From Lineus longissimus (lineage: Eukaryota > Nemertea > Pilidiophora > Heteronemertea > Lineidae): a stretch of 64,000 bases of DNA. Shown here in pieces: positions 1 through 12,600 of this stretch (positions are counted from its first letter, which is position 1; every line of letters starts with the position of its first letter). The position numbers and the translations under genes are program-made. A model generated the notes under the pieces. It made no database searches. It was not told the DNA's origin and worked only from the letters and a program-made list of their open reading frames with translations. The DNA is taken from contig NC_088321.1 in NCBI RefSeq assembly GCF_910592395.1, positions 930,001 through 994,000 of the forward strand. The letters run 5' to 3'.

Positions 1-97
1 TACATATTTCAAATTTTTAACAAACGTCATCAGCCTTTAAGACATGTTAAAACATTTCTTCAGTTGGCAAGACAATCCCGACGAACCGAACAAAAAT

Positions 98-3000
98 TCA
101 AGAATCATGCAAAAATAGTCGAGAAAAACCTGAAGAGATAGTGTCCCGTGTAGACTTTGTCTCAGCATCAAGTGCGCCACCTCTAGTTGACTTCTCAAAC
201 TTTTGCCCCGCGTCATATGTTCCACTACCCCTCCGACCAATAGGGGGCACTGGCACATGGTGCGCACTACCCTTCTTATCAGCGATCGTCTTCTCCTTTA
301 TAACCTTTTTGTTAGTAGCTGTTAAGCCGCCCTGTCCAACGGGTATCGAATTATTGCGATTGTTATTTGAATTTCTAACGTCTTGACCCAATTTTGAGTC
401 ATTTTCTGTTCTGCCGAGATCTCTAAGGACATCCCCACTTGTAGACGTCTTCCCAACCGGCGCTGATGGCCTACGAACTGTTGTCAATGGCCCCTGCATC
501 ACAGATGCCTCCCGAAATCCATTTGAAGACTTTCTACCTGGAGACAAAGTTGTCTTCTGTCCAACTCCACCCCAGACATTTTTCAAATCTGTTTCACCAT
601 TTCTCTCAAATCCAATTTTCCTTCCATCCTTCCTTACGTCTGCCCGAAACCAGACAGCCTGATCTTTGAACCCAGATCCACCACTGGTGTAAGGTCTTTG
701 CGCATCCACCTGCATGCACAGCGCCCCCCTCTGACCTGTCAAGGAAGCGGACACATTTCGTGACGTCCCGTTCAATCTTGATCCATCGGGCGACCCCTTC
801 CCGACCGAGTGACCTTCCCTTGCCTGCTGACCTTTCTGGCTGTTACTCTGCACTGACCTGACCTTTGATGGACGCGACCTTGACCTCGGACCAGACGAAT
901 CTGAATCTGAAGTATCGCTGGAATCTGTGGACGAGGTTGAAGCAGTCATGTGACTCTCTTCCTCCGAGTCAGTATCAGTTTCAGAAGACGATGTCTCAGA
1001 ATTATCAACAACCTCGGTAACTGGAGTTTCCTTGACAACTGCACTGGTTGCTATGGCAACATCAGTCTCCTTGGTAACTACATCCGTTTCCATGGGAACG
1101 ATACTCTTGTTTGGTCCGTCATGATCAACTTTGTTATTTTCATCACACATTGGATTTGTTGCGACCTCAGGTAGAGTTTCACTTTCGGAATTGGAATCCA
1201 AGGAATTCTCTTCAGACGACCTCAGCTCCTTTGAGCCATTTCTGACACTGACAGCATCCACAACATCAATCCTCTCCTCATTATCAGGATCATCACCGAC
1301 ATCTCCTTCAATTCCCAACCTCCCACCAGTCCCTGCTTCAATTCCCAACTCCCCATCGCTCTCTTCACTCTCACTTTCATCACTGCAATTCGTATCAGAT
1401 GAATCGCACTCCTCTGCTTGGCGACCCCCAATCAGGTTGCTCCCCGCCAACTCATCATCCAACCCTTGCACCTCAGCTTCTCCCAGCGGTAACACCCCAT
1501 ACTCTTCCCCGTCAAGAACCAAAATATCTGCGTCCCTTTTCATTCCAACGCTGTCATCACTCGCAACCGAACTAAAATCAAAATCGCAGGAATCATCGTG
1601 ACTTGATAATTCCGCTATTGCATCAAAGACGGCGCCACATTGAGTCGGTGGGCGCGACAGCAGCGGCGTCGTGATCAGATACCTCGCCGGAGTTCCGATT
1701 CGAGAATTCGGTATCCGTGGCAACGACGGAGGCGTTGGCAGACGCTTTGGAAGATGCTTGACGCGTTCGTAGGTCAGGATCTCGCGATGTTTCTCCACCG
1801 GTGTCCTACTGGTACGCGGCGTTGACCTTTCAGATGACCTTGCGACAGAATTTGGCCTTGACCCCTGTATAGGTTGACTGGTGATGAAAAAACTTTCTTC
1901 AGAGTCGGATCGCTGGACAGGGCTGACCCCGGGAAGAAGGACCGGCTTGACGGGGAAGGCAATCGATTTGGTAACGGGCCTCTTGATTTCTCTCGAGGAA
2001 ATGTTCCTGACGGTATCAGGCTGTGGTATTTCTGTGTCCGATTCAGACTCTGACTCGTCCCGACTCGTTGAAAGGCCGAGTTTTTTGTCGATACGCTTAA
2101 GACGAGCGTTCGCAGAGTTTAAATGGAAATGATGATGTGTGTTTTCAGAGTGAGGCTGCGTTGATGCGGAGACAGAGCCCTCTTTTGGCATTAAGAGAAA
2201 ACATGAAGAATATGAGGTGAGACGAGACATGAGAAGAATTAAGGCGCCCGGCACACAAGCAATTTGTATTGCTGCAGCTTGCGATTATGATCGCATGTAT
2301 AAAGAAATTGCATGTTCACTGCGACAAGCGCCTACATCGAGCCAAGAAAAGAGATTCTTTGTCACACATTTTATTCACAGGCCCCAGCGACAAAAGTTAC
2401 TTGTTAGCGTGGGACTTGAGTTACGATTGAGACAAGTGGACAATTATCGCAGACATTATGAAACACCGTGAAATTTTTGAAATTTTTGAGCCAGCATTAT
2501 CACACGCAAACTAAAAAAGTGCGAAAGATGTATCGAAGATGTATTGTACATTTCACAATCACAGAACAATAACTGAGAAATTGTGGTTAAAACCTGACAA
2601 ATTTGTTTAAATTCGTACCTTTCTTGGCATTTTCCGCCTCCAAATATTGGCGATCCATTTCTCGTTGAAGGTCCTCAATCTTTCCCTGTAGAAATAATGC
2701 CGAGATTTATCAAATTGGAAAATAGAAAAGATGACATTTTTAACATGATCAATCATGTTTTGCTCTGAATTTCATGAGTTTGTATGGTTTGTAGGAAGAA
2801 ATGATAGTGTTTCTTTGGTTTGGCGGAAGAAGGGAGAACAACCTTTCTTTGGTTTGGAAAAAGAAATGACAAAAATTGAGTGGAGAACACTGTAACGGCG
2901 ATGTTGATGATGATGATGATGATGATGACGACGCAACACTCACCAAGTTGTCCTCTCCAGCATCCTTCAGGCGATTAAGAAGTTCGCCCCTCGCAGCCTC

Positions 3001-6000
3001 CATCGTGTCCTTCTCGATCGTCAACTGATCGACCTTCGTCCGCAGCTCTCGGATCAGGTTGTCACGATTACCTAACTCAGTCTTGAGGCTTTCGGAGTCT
3101 TCTAAGCTTTTCTGTAACAGAAATAATTAGACGTGCAGTTTCTTCCCAAACTGTTCCGCTCAATGAAAATGTCCTGCCTAAATCAACGTTACCGCCAAAT
3201 TTGAATTTACCGCCACAATCAATGTTACCGCCAAATTTGAATTTACCGCCACAATCAATGTTACCGCCAAATTTGAATTTACCGCCACAATCAATGTTAC
3301 CGCCATATTTGAATTTACCGCCACAATCAATGCTACCGCCAAATTTGAATATCCCGCGAAATTTGAATTCCCCCCACAATCAAAATCAATTTTACCACCA
3401 AATAATAATTTCCCGCCTCAATCAATTTAACCACCAAATTTGAATTTCCCACGTCAGGTTGACACGTTCAATATCAAAGTATTATATTGACGGCGAGACT
3501 TGTGGATAGTTTTGACTGTTCCGATAAGAGGAAGCTCCAGTGTTCATCACTGGTATCGACAGTCAGTACCCGGCAGTGCAAACCAAACATAGCATTCCGC
3601 GAAGATGACGTCACTGCAGCTGCTGCCCTCTATTTCCCAATCGCTGAATGACAGGCAATGTCGGACAAACATGCGGTTTCGTAATGGATTCAGACTTTCT
3701 AACTAGGGCAGTTAGATTCAATCTGGCACATGTCCGAGTGTCGGAAATGCTACATAATTGTTCTGAATATTTCTCTCTCTGACTCTATGGTATCATTCAT
3801 GCTAAAAACAATGCAGGGTCGAAGATAATTGACTTTGAAATAAGCTCAAATGCGTAGAAATAAGTGTCGATGTCCGACTGTCACGTGACTAAAACGTCAT
3901 CAATATCTTATGCAAATGACCTTGTGAGCTATAAATAGTAACTTCGCGGGATGCTATTGCTGCCACAGTCAAAGGGTTAAACTGCGGTGAGGCTCGTAAC
4001 TTGGAAGATCCGTCAGAACCCTACCTTTGCAGCATCCGCAGCCAGTTTCAAACGCTGAATCTCCATATTCTTCATCTCAGTCTGACGATAGAGAAGCTGC
4101 ATCTTTTCTTCTTTCTCCTCAATTTCTGAAAACACCATAGAACCTCTCTATTAAGGACACCCTCGGGACTAACAAAAGCTGTCCTTAATAGAGAGGTGTC
4201 CTGATTAGAGAGGTCAAATCGAATGGGAACAGCCGATTTTGGACCCAAACTAATGTCCTCGATAGAGAGGTTGTCCTTAATAGAGAGGTGTCCGCTAAGG
4301 GAGGTTCCACTGTATATCCAAGTTCGGCACTAAAATGGCGACAAAAGGAAGCTGATGGTAACATCTACTTGACCTTGACCCCTGCAGAAACAGACTCAGG
4401 CTCTCCAACAGCAGTAGACCCCTCAAGGACACCCTCCGGACTGACGAGGGCTGTTCTTAATAGAGAGGTGTCCTGATAAGAGGGGTCAAATTGAATGGAA
4501 GCTACAGTGGAACGTCTCTACTCAGGACACCCTCGGGACTGACAAAAGCTGTCCTTAATAGAGAGGTGTCCTGATTAGAGGGGTCAAATTGAATGGAACC
4601 TACATTAGAACCTTTCTATTAAGGACACCCTTGGAACTGACAAAAGCTGTCCTTAATAGAGAGGTGTCCTGATTAGAGAGGTCAAATCGAATGGGAACAG
4701 CCGATTTTGGACCCAAACTAGTGTCCTTGATAGACAGGTTGTACCTAATAGAGAGGTGTCCGCTAAGGGAGGTTTCATTGTATATCTAAGTGTTGGTGGC
4801 TACTTGCCTTGTTGTGTATGCAGCAGTTTCTCACTAAGGTTACCAATGTCCTCCTTGGCCTGGTACAGGGCCTTCTCCAACTTCTTTTTACCCCTGGAAA
4901 CAGGAATTTGAGAACACCATTTAAAACCCTGTCAAAATATAAGTATTCAATTGAAAAGTTTTGAATGAAACTTTAATGGGTGGAAGGAAGCAAAAAGTTC
5001 TGCTCCGATCGCACTGGGACAATTTTTCCGACTTTACTGGCGGATACAAACGAATACCCAGAATTTGTTTGTCATCTCACAGCTTGAACCTCACCCCAGG
5101 GATTTAGTTAACCCTACAAAAATGAGTGTAAAATCTGTGCAGGACTCTGCATGTTTCTACTGATGGGTTGAAGCCTCGAGCAAAGCAAACATTGCTGCCA
5201 CCTGCAACTGTGATCGCATAATAAGGTGACGTCACACTTGTGACAAAAAATAGTTTCGTGGTGTGTTTTAATGGGGACCAGGTTAACATACACTCATAAA
5301 ACTTCAAGTCGGGGAAGTTAGAAGCCAAAATATAACCACTCTGTTATGAATAAAAACTGGATTGTGAAGTCAAATCGTCACTGAAGCCTGGTACTGATCA
5401 GCTAAAGCGGTCACAGGCAAGAAGAGACAAGCTTTATCATCTGAGCCTGGTACTGATCAGCTAAAGCAGTCACAGGCAAGAAGAGACAAGCTTTATTATC
5501 CTAAGCCTGGTACTGATCAGCTAAAGTGGTCACAGGCAAGAAGAGACAAGCTTTATCATCCTAAGCCTGGTACTGATCAGCTAAAGTGGTCACAGGCAAG
5601 AAGAGACAAGCTTTATTATCTGAGCCTGGTACTGATCAGCTAAAGCTCTCACAGGCAAGAAGAGACAAGCTTTATTATCCTAATTAACTCTTTCACTACC
5701 GAACAAAGTATTTAGGACAAGACGATGGTGGACGACGATGGAAACTGCACATGGGAAAGATCAGCTCTCTGGAGGTGAGCCAAAAACCAGGAGGGGGTGC
5801 AAAAAACCTGGGAGGACTCGGGGAAATCGCTTCCATCCTCTGAAGAAAAAATCAGGCCTAACGGAGCAAAATAGTGAGGAGTTCCAGAGAGCTTTAGTTT
5901 CAACCTGCCCGCATGATGGGTAATTTGATAGAGTAAATATGAAATATTGATTGGTATATTGAGAGCAGAGCAAGGCACACGATTCAATCCACAGCATTTC

Positions 6001-6590
6001 AATGTTAGAGAAAATATGCGAGATTATGTAGTTGTTCCAATGTCCACAAGATGACTATACTGTTAGGTAGTACAATTCTGTACCTGATGTTGCTGAAAAT
6101 GAGATCGAGGGAGAAGTGTATTATGATAAAATGTGCAGCACGTTCACAGCATGTCTTTGCCTGAGGGGGAAATCTGTGAGGCTGCTCCAATCACCAGTAA
6201 AACTATACCAGCCTGCTATGATGTTGCGGTGACCGTCAATAGGGTATTGAATTGCTGTGACAGAGATGTGACGTCAATTTTGTCCAAGTTTTGACGTCAT
6301 TTGGACGCTAACCCTAGCGAACTTCAGCACCATCTATTGGGATGTCGATAACCAATTGAATAGACCCCAGTTTTTCACATCTGGATAAACTTTCTTGTAA
6401 ATTTTGAATTATATTGAGAGACTTTTGTCAGTAACTGTATGTAGGTCACAGACTCTCTGGAAAGGATCCCTGGCACTGGCACTGGGAGTGGCAAAACGTT
6501 ACTCAACTCTAGTGAAAAGCTTCTTCCTCTCCCAGGACAGGCCAGCTCGGAAAACTGGAAGGCCTGTCTGATTCATGGCAATCTGGGGAA

Positions 6591-6621
<31 letters not shown>

Positions 6622-9600
6622 ATGTAAAATCCCAGGACAGGCCAGCTCGGCAAACTGGAAGGCCTGTCTGATTCATGGCAATCTGGGGAATTTTTTTTTT
6701 TTTTTTTTTTAATTAAATGTTAAATCCCAGGACAGGCCAGCTCGGCAAACTTGAAGGCCTGTCAGATTCTTGGCAATCTGGGGATTTTTTTTTTTTTTTT
6801 TTTTTAAATTAAATGTAAAGTGCCTTGAAGTGTTTTACAAAAGGCGCTATATAAATTGTTTTAATAATAATAATAATGATAATAATAATAATGTGACTAG
6901 CTCATGGAAAAACCTGACAGGAAGGTACATCCAGGAGTGTAAAAAACTGGATAGAAGATTGGAACAGCCTCCGATAATGAAAATCAACCACTCTGTACTT
7001 ACTCTGGAAGGACAGATGACAAACTACCGCTAAAGTTTCTTAAGAAAACAAGTAAAACAACGCAATAATGAAAAATGATAGCCAAATGGAGAAAGAATCA
7101 GATGCAAAAGATTTGGCACTGTCATTCTGTATGCAAGGATATGACTAGCTGTAAAGGGTGTCCCTAAGCCAATTACTGGCTGCCCTTTCATTTGGGGTGA
7201 CACTATGATAAAAGGACTTCACTTTATCGCCAGCCATCAGGATTTCGATCATTCGACCTGGACTCAACCTCCCACAAAATAACAGCGCCAATTCTTCAAA
7301 TCGAGAAGACGGAGATAACATAAGCTTCGCATAGAATAGGCTTTGCAAACAGACAGTACGATACTACCTATAGGCATAGAATTCTAGCACGCATAAATTT
7401 GATTGGAGAGCGACACTGAAATTGAAAATGGGCGGGATCAGGTCGGGTAGGGGTGACACTGGTTGGATGGGTTACACGACACACATATACCTCCATTCTT
7501 TCATGAAGTTTGGGCTAAGGGCAAACGAATAAATATGATATAACGCAGATCACTTATAACAAATCTGTTTTGGAATAATAAGGGTATAGGCTTCATGGTT
7601 CTATTCTGGTGACGTTACACTTTCCTGCAAGCCGGGTGGGGCTGAAACTTAGCCAATCTGGGGACGCACATCCATGCCCGAGTTTTGACCTGCAAAGGGT
7701 GCAAGGCAGCCTCTCGTCAAAAAAGGGAGCAGAAAGATACTATTTCTAAGACATGCACCATGCACTTTGGGGTTATAATTGAACCTACGACAACCGTTCA
7801 AAATTCTAATAACTCCAACTTCTTCTTCTTCTTCTTCTTCTTCAGCGTTTGCTCTGCACTTTGAGGGGTCATTCTCCTAGGAGTAATCCTCCTCCAAGGC
7901 GGGATGAGCGTATCCTGCGTGCCACTACGGTTTGGCGCCAATTGGGTTTATTGGCCTAGTGGTCCGACTTTGGCGAGAGAGATAGATGCCACGCAAGCTA
8001 CTCATGTTTCTCACTTGGTGGGGTCTTAGCTTGCCCTGGCATAGACACCAGGTACAAGGAACCTCGGTTTTGAGTCTCATTCGAAAATAACTCCAACTGT
8101 TATACAGCACCCCATTGAACACTACAATACCTACTTGTTGCTGGCCTTCGCATGGGCATAATTCGTCAGGTATTCCACGATATCTGAGTTGATATCGCCA
8201 AGCTTGTTTGCGAGTTGTTCCGTATATTGTAGGGACTCTTCAATGGAGGAGGAGACTTCGTCCAGGTCGATTTCCTGTTCGGTGGCATACACATCCACGT
8301 CTTCATCGTCTTTGGTGTTCTCGACAAAGAACTGGAGGAAAATGAAAATAGTTTGTGATCATTTTATGCCTCGGCCCTGCTCTCTTATGAAGAATAGAGA
8401 GGAATACTGGCCAAAGGACACCATCCTGACCACAAAGCTCTGGGGCTCTGTGGCTTCAGACCTGCTCCCCAATGAAGAATAGAGAGGAATACTGCCCAAA
8501 GGACACCATCCTGACCACAAAGTTCTGGGGCTCTGTGGCTTCAGACCTGCTCCCTAATGAAGAATAGAGAGGAATACTGGCCAAAGGTCACCATCCTGAC
8601 CACAAGGCTCTTGGGCTCTGTGGCTTCAGACCTGCTCCCTAATGAAGAATAGAGAGGAATACTGGCCAAAGGACACCACCCTGACCACATAGCTCTTGGG
8701 CTCTGTGGCTTCAGACCTGCTCTCTTATGAAGAATAGAGAGGAATACTGGCCAAAGGACACCATCCTGACCACAAAGCTCTGGGGGTCTGTGGCTTCAGA
8801 CCTGCTCTCTTTATGAAGAATAGAGAGGAATACTGGCCAAAGGTCACCATCCTGACCACAAGGCTCTTGGGCTCTGTGGCTTCAGACCTGCTCCCTAATG
8901 AAGAATAGAGAGGAATACTGGCCAAAGGACACAACCCTGACCACATAGCTCTTGGGCTCTGTGACTTCAGACCTGCTCTCTTATGAAGAATAGAGAGGAA
9001 TACTGGCCAAAGGACACCACCCTCACAACAAAGCTCGTCAAGGCCATTGAAGGCATGTGTCAAGGCCAAATGAGGCATGTGTCAAGGCCATTGAAGGCAT
9101 GTGTCAAGGCCATTGAAGGCATGTGTCAAGGCCATTGAAGGCATGTGTCAAGGCCATTGAGGGCCTGCAGGGACTGATAAGCTAGATCTACCTCATTGAC
9201 TTGCTGCAGCAACTTGAGTTTTTGGATGCAGGCATTCTCGTAGCCGACTATAAAGATGGTCACTTGTTGCTGGTACTGAAAGAAGAAAAATCAGAGACTC
9301 AATTTAGCGACGAAAATATATGATCACAAAAATGAAAAACGAACGTTGTCTGATTGAAATAACTACCACCAGGTTTTCAAAATGCTGAATTAAAAAGATG
9401 CAAAAGTTACAATTTCACAAAACCACTCAATCAAATGGCCATGAATTTATTTCAGGTTTCGAGTAAATCTACATCATTAACCCATAAAGGAAAGCTCGAT
9501 AGCAAAACTATGACGTACCTGTTTCTTTTTCAAGTTGTCCTTCAGAATTTCTTCAAGTTCAATCTGCCAAAAAATTTGTAATGAGGAAATTAATTTCAAT

Positions 9601-12600
9601 AATCAACAAATAATGCACTGTGGGTGACACGATTTTGATTGGTTGCTTAGTTCTTTATCAGTTTGCAATAATGCGAGATTCTTAAAGGGTTAAAACCATA
9701 ACCGGTATAATATGCAGCCATACACACAAGTATTTTGAAGAAAAAACCAAGGCCTAGCATAGTTTTCAATCAAAATATCGCTGGCTCAAGGCACTTAAAG
9801 GGGTACGCCGTTTATACACTGGTGGTCCGGGAAACTAGAAATACGGTTGTACATGCCATAGTGCAGTTATTATGCATACAAATTTGCTGAAACTTGGTAT
9901 GGATAGTATTAGTATAACTGTCTACATAACAGCAATGTGGAAATTGACATTCAATTCCTATTTACGCAATTTGAAATTTTCAAATTCTATTACAAATTTT
10001 GAAATTTTTGATTGGAGTGTAGACCTTTAATTTTGCATTATTGCCCGCTTTTGTGTGAGAGCTTATTTGAATGCCTTAATTTTCACCGGCTTAGCAGGGT
10101 GTTAGTCTCTAAATGGATTAAACTTAGTTTGTAAGAACATGAGGTATACACTCTTGAGTGGTTGAAAGAAAACAGAGGGGTTCGTGACAAGAAACAAGAG
10201 GCCCAAGGGCCTGACGCTCAGCTGAAAGTCCTCCGCTGACAGAATCCCATCATAGAATCTACATCTACCATGGCCCATCATAGAATCTACATCTACCATG
10301 GCCCATCATAGAATCTACATCTACCATGGCCCATCATAGAATCTACATCTACCATGGCCCATCATAGAATCAACATCTACCATGGCCCATCATAGAATCT
10401 ACATCTACCATGGCCCATCATAGAATCTACATCTACCATGGCCCATCATAGAATCTACATCTACCATGGCCCATCATAGAATCTACATCTACCATGGCCC
10501 ATCATAGAATCTACATCTACCATGGCCCATCATAGAATCTACATCTACCATGGCCCATGCATAGAATCTACATCTACCATGGCCCATCATAGAATCTACA
10601 TCTACCATGGCCTATTATAGATCCATGATGGGACCTCAGTGTAAAACATGGTTAGTGATAATCATCATTGATCCATTCATGGGCCAATCAACGATTCTAT
10701 CATGGAAGCTTTTGCCTGTGTTAAGACCACTAGGTTTGAGTAAGAATTGATAAAGAATAGTCGTCATCGATTCTTGGAATGACGTTCCTCACGTCTTCAG
10801 ACCTACCACATCCGTTACGTATTCCGTATTCGCCAGACGGTTGTTCTCATTCAACGTCTCCTGAAGGTCAAATCCCTCATAGATCTGGAAGAGGGAATCA
10901 AAAATGTTATCGTCAAAAACAAAGATGTTGATGAAAGAGGAACTTCACGCATAGGTCAAATTCGCTTTTTTTAAAAATAAAGTTCCATTTCGACCTTCTC
11001 ACATAGAATTTCAGTGCTCAGTGAGCAGGGCCCGGTTGTTGAACACTAGGGCCCGGCTGTTGAACACCAGGGCCTGGTCGTTGAACACCACGGCCTGGTT
11101 GTTGAACACCAGGGCCCGGTTGTTGAACACCAGGGCCCAGTTGTTCAAAAGCTCAGAAGTCATGTATCCCTAACGGTTACGTTAAGTGTCCTCGAGGACG
11201 TTATCTCTTTCAGTTAAAACCCACTGAACTGTTCACGTTAAGACTTAACGTCTCCATCAAAGCTAACGTCGTTTTGAACAACTCAGCCCAGGTAACTTTA
11301 GCCACTGCTGAATTTCAGTGACTGGTACTAAACTCAGCAGAGTGATTGGTTTCGGCTAATGTACTCTACAGAACCCTCTGGCATCCCTTGGGGTTCCTCT
11401 AACTTAGATTCAATTCAACACCAGAAATACAGAAAATAGAATTTTCAAGATAATGAAAGTAGGGCCAGGAGCGAATTTGGTGAGGGTGTAATAAATACAA
11501 TGGCAAACATCTGAAAATGGACCATGCAGCCTGAAATGAATTAATGATGATATTATCTTCACTGAAATCAAACAAAAAGACAGTGTTTCTTGCATGCAGT
11601 GTGACTGGGGCCTGGTGTTCATCGGCCCGGGTGTAATTTGGAAGAAGCTGAAATGAACACCATACAGTGTGACTGGGGCCTGGTGTTCATCGGCTTGGGT
11701 GTAATTTGGAAGAAGCTGAAATGATCACCATACAGTGTGATTGGGGCCTGGTGTTCATCGGCTTGGGTGTAATTTGGAAGAAGCTGAAATGATCACCATA
11801 CAGTGTGATTGGGGCCTGGTGTTCATCGGCTTGGGTGTAATTTGGAAGAAGCTGAAATGATCACCATGCAGTGTGATTGGGGCCTGGTGTTCATCAGCTT
11901 GGGTGTAATTTGGAAGAAGCTGAAATGAACACCATACAGTGTGATTGGGGCCTGGTGTTCATCGGCTTGGGTGTAATTTGGAAGAAGCTGAAATGAACAC
12001 CATACAGTGTGATTGGGGCCTGGTGTTCATCGGCTTGGGTGTAATTTGGAAGAAGCTGAAATGATCACCATACAGTGTGATTGGGGCCTGGTGTTCATCG
12101 GCTTGGGTTCAAAGTTGTAATTTGGAAGAAGCTGAAATGAACACCATACAGTGTGATTGGGGCCTGGTGTTCATTGGCTTGGGTGTAATTTGGAAGAAAC
12201 TGAAATGAACACCATACAGTGTGATTGGGGCCTGGTGTTCATCAGCTTGGGTTCAAAGGTGTAATTTGGAAGAAGCTGAAACGAACACCATGCAGTGTGA
12301 TTGGGGCCTGGTGTTCATCGGCTTGGGTTCAAAGTTGTAATTTGGAAGAAGCTGAAATGAACACCATACAGTGTGACTGGGGCCTGGTGTTCATCAGCTT
12401 GGGTTCAAAGGTGTAATTTGGAAGAAGCTGAAATGAACACCATACAGTGTGATTGGGGCCTGGTGTTCATCGGCTTGGGTTCAAAGGTGTAATTTGGAAG
12501 AAGCTGAAACGAATACCATGCACCTGGTGAAAGCAACATCATAAAAGTAAAACTAAAAGGCTAATTGTGACTGCATTCTAGAGAGGTGCGTATCAACTAC

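Noticed and set aside
1131-1601. 156-codon Ser-rich plus-strand ORF
   Set aside because: Antisense shadow of the large acidic Ser-rich exon of the coiled-coil gene.
3077-3443. Gly/Cys-rich and Pro/Leu-rich repeat ORFs
   Set aside because: Both strands open because of the 36-bp minisatellite; the minus strand also overlaps the true exon at 2944-3111 in another frame.
10244-10617. Regular 28-bp repeats considered as CRISPR
   Set aside because: Units are head to tail with no spacers, within an animal gene intron.
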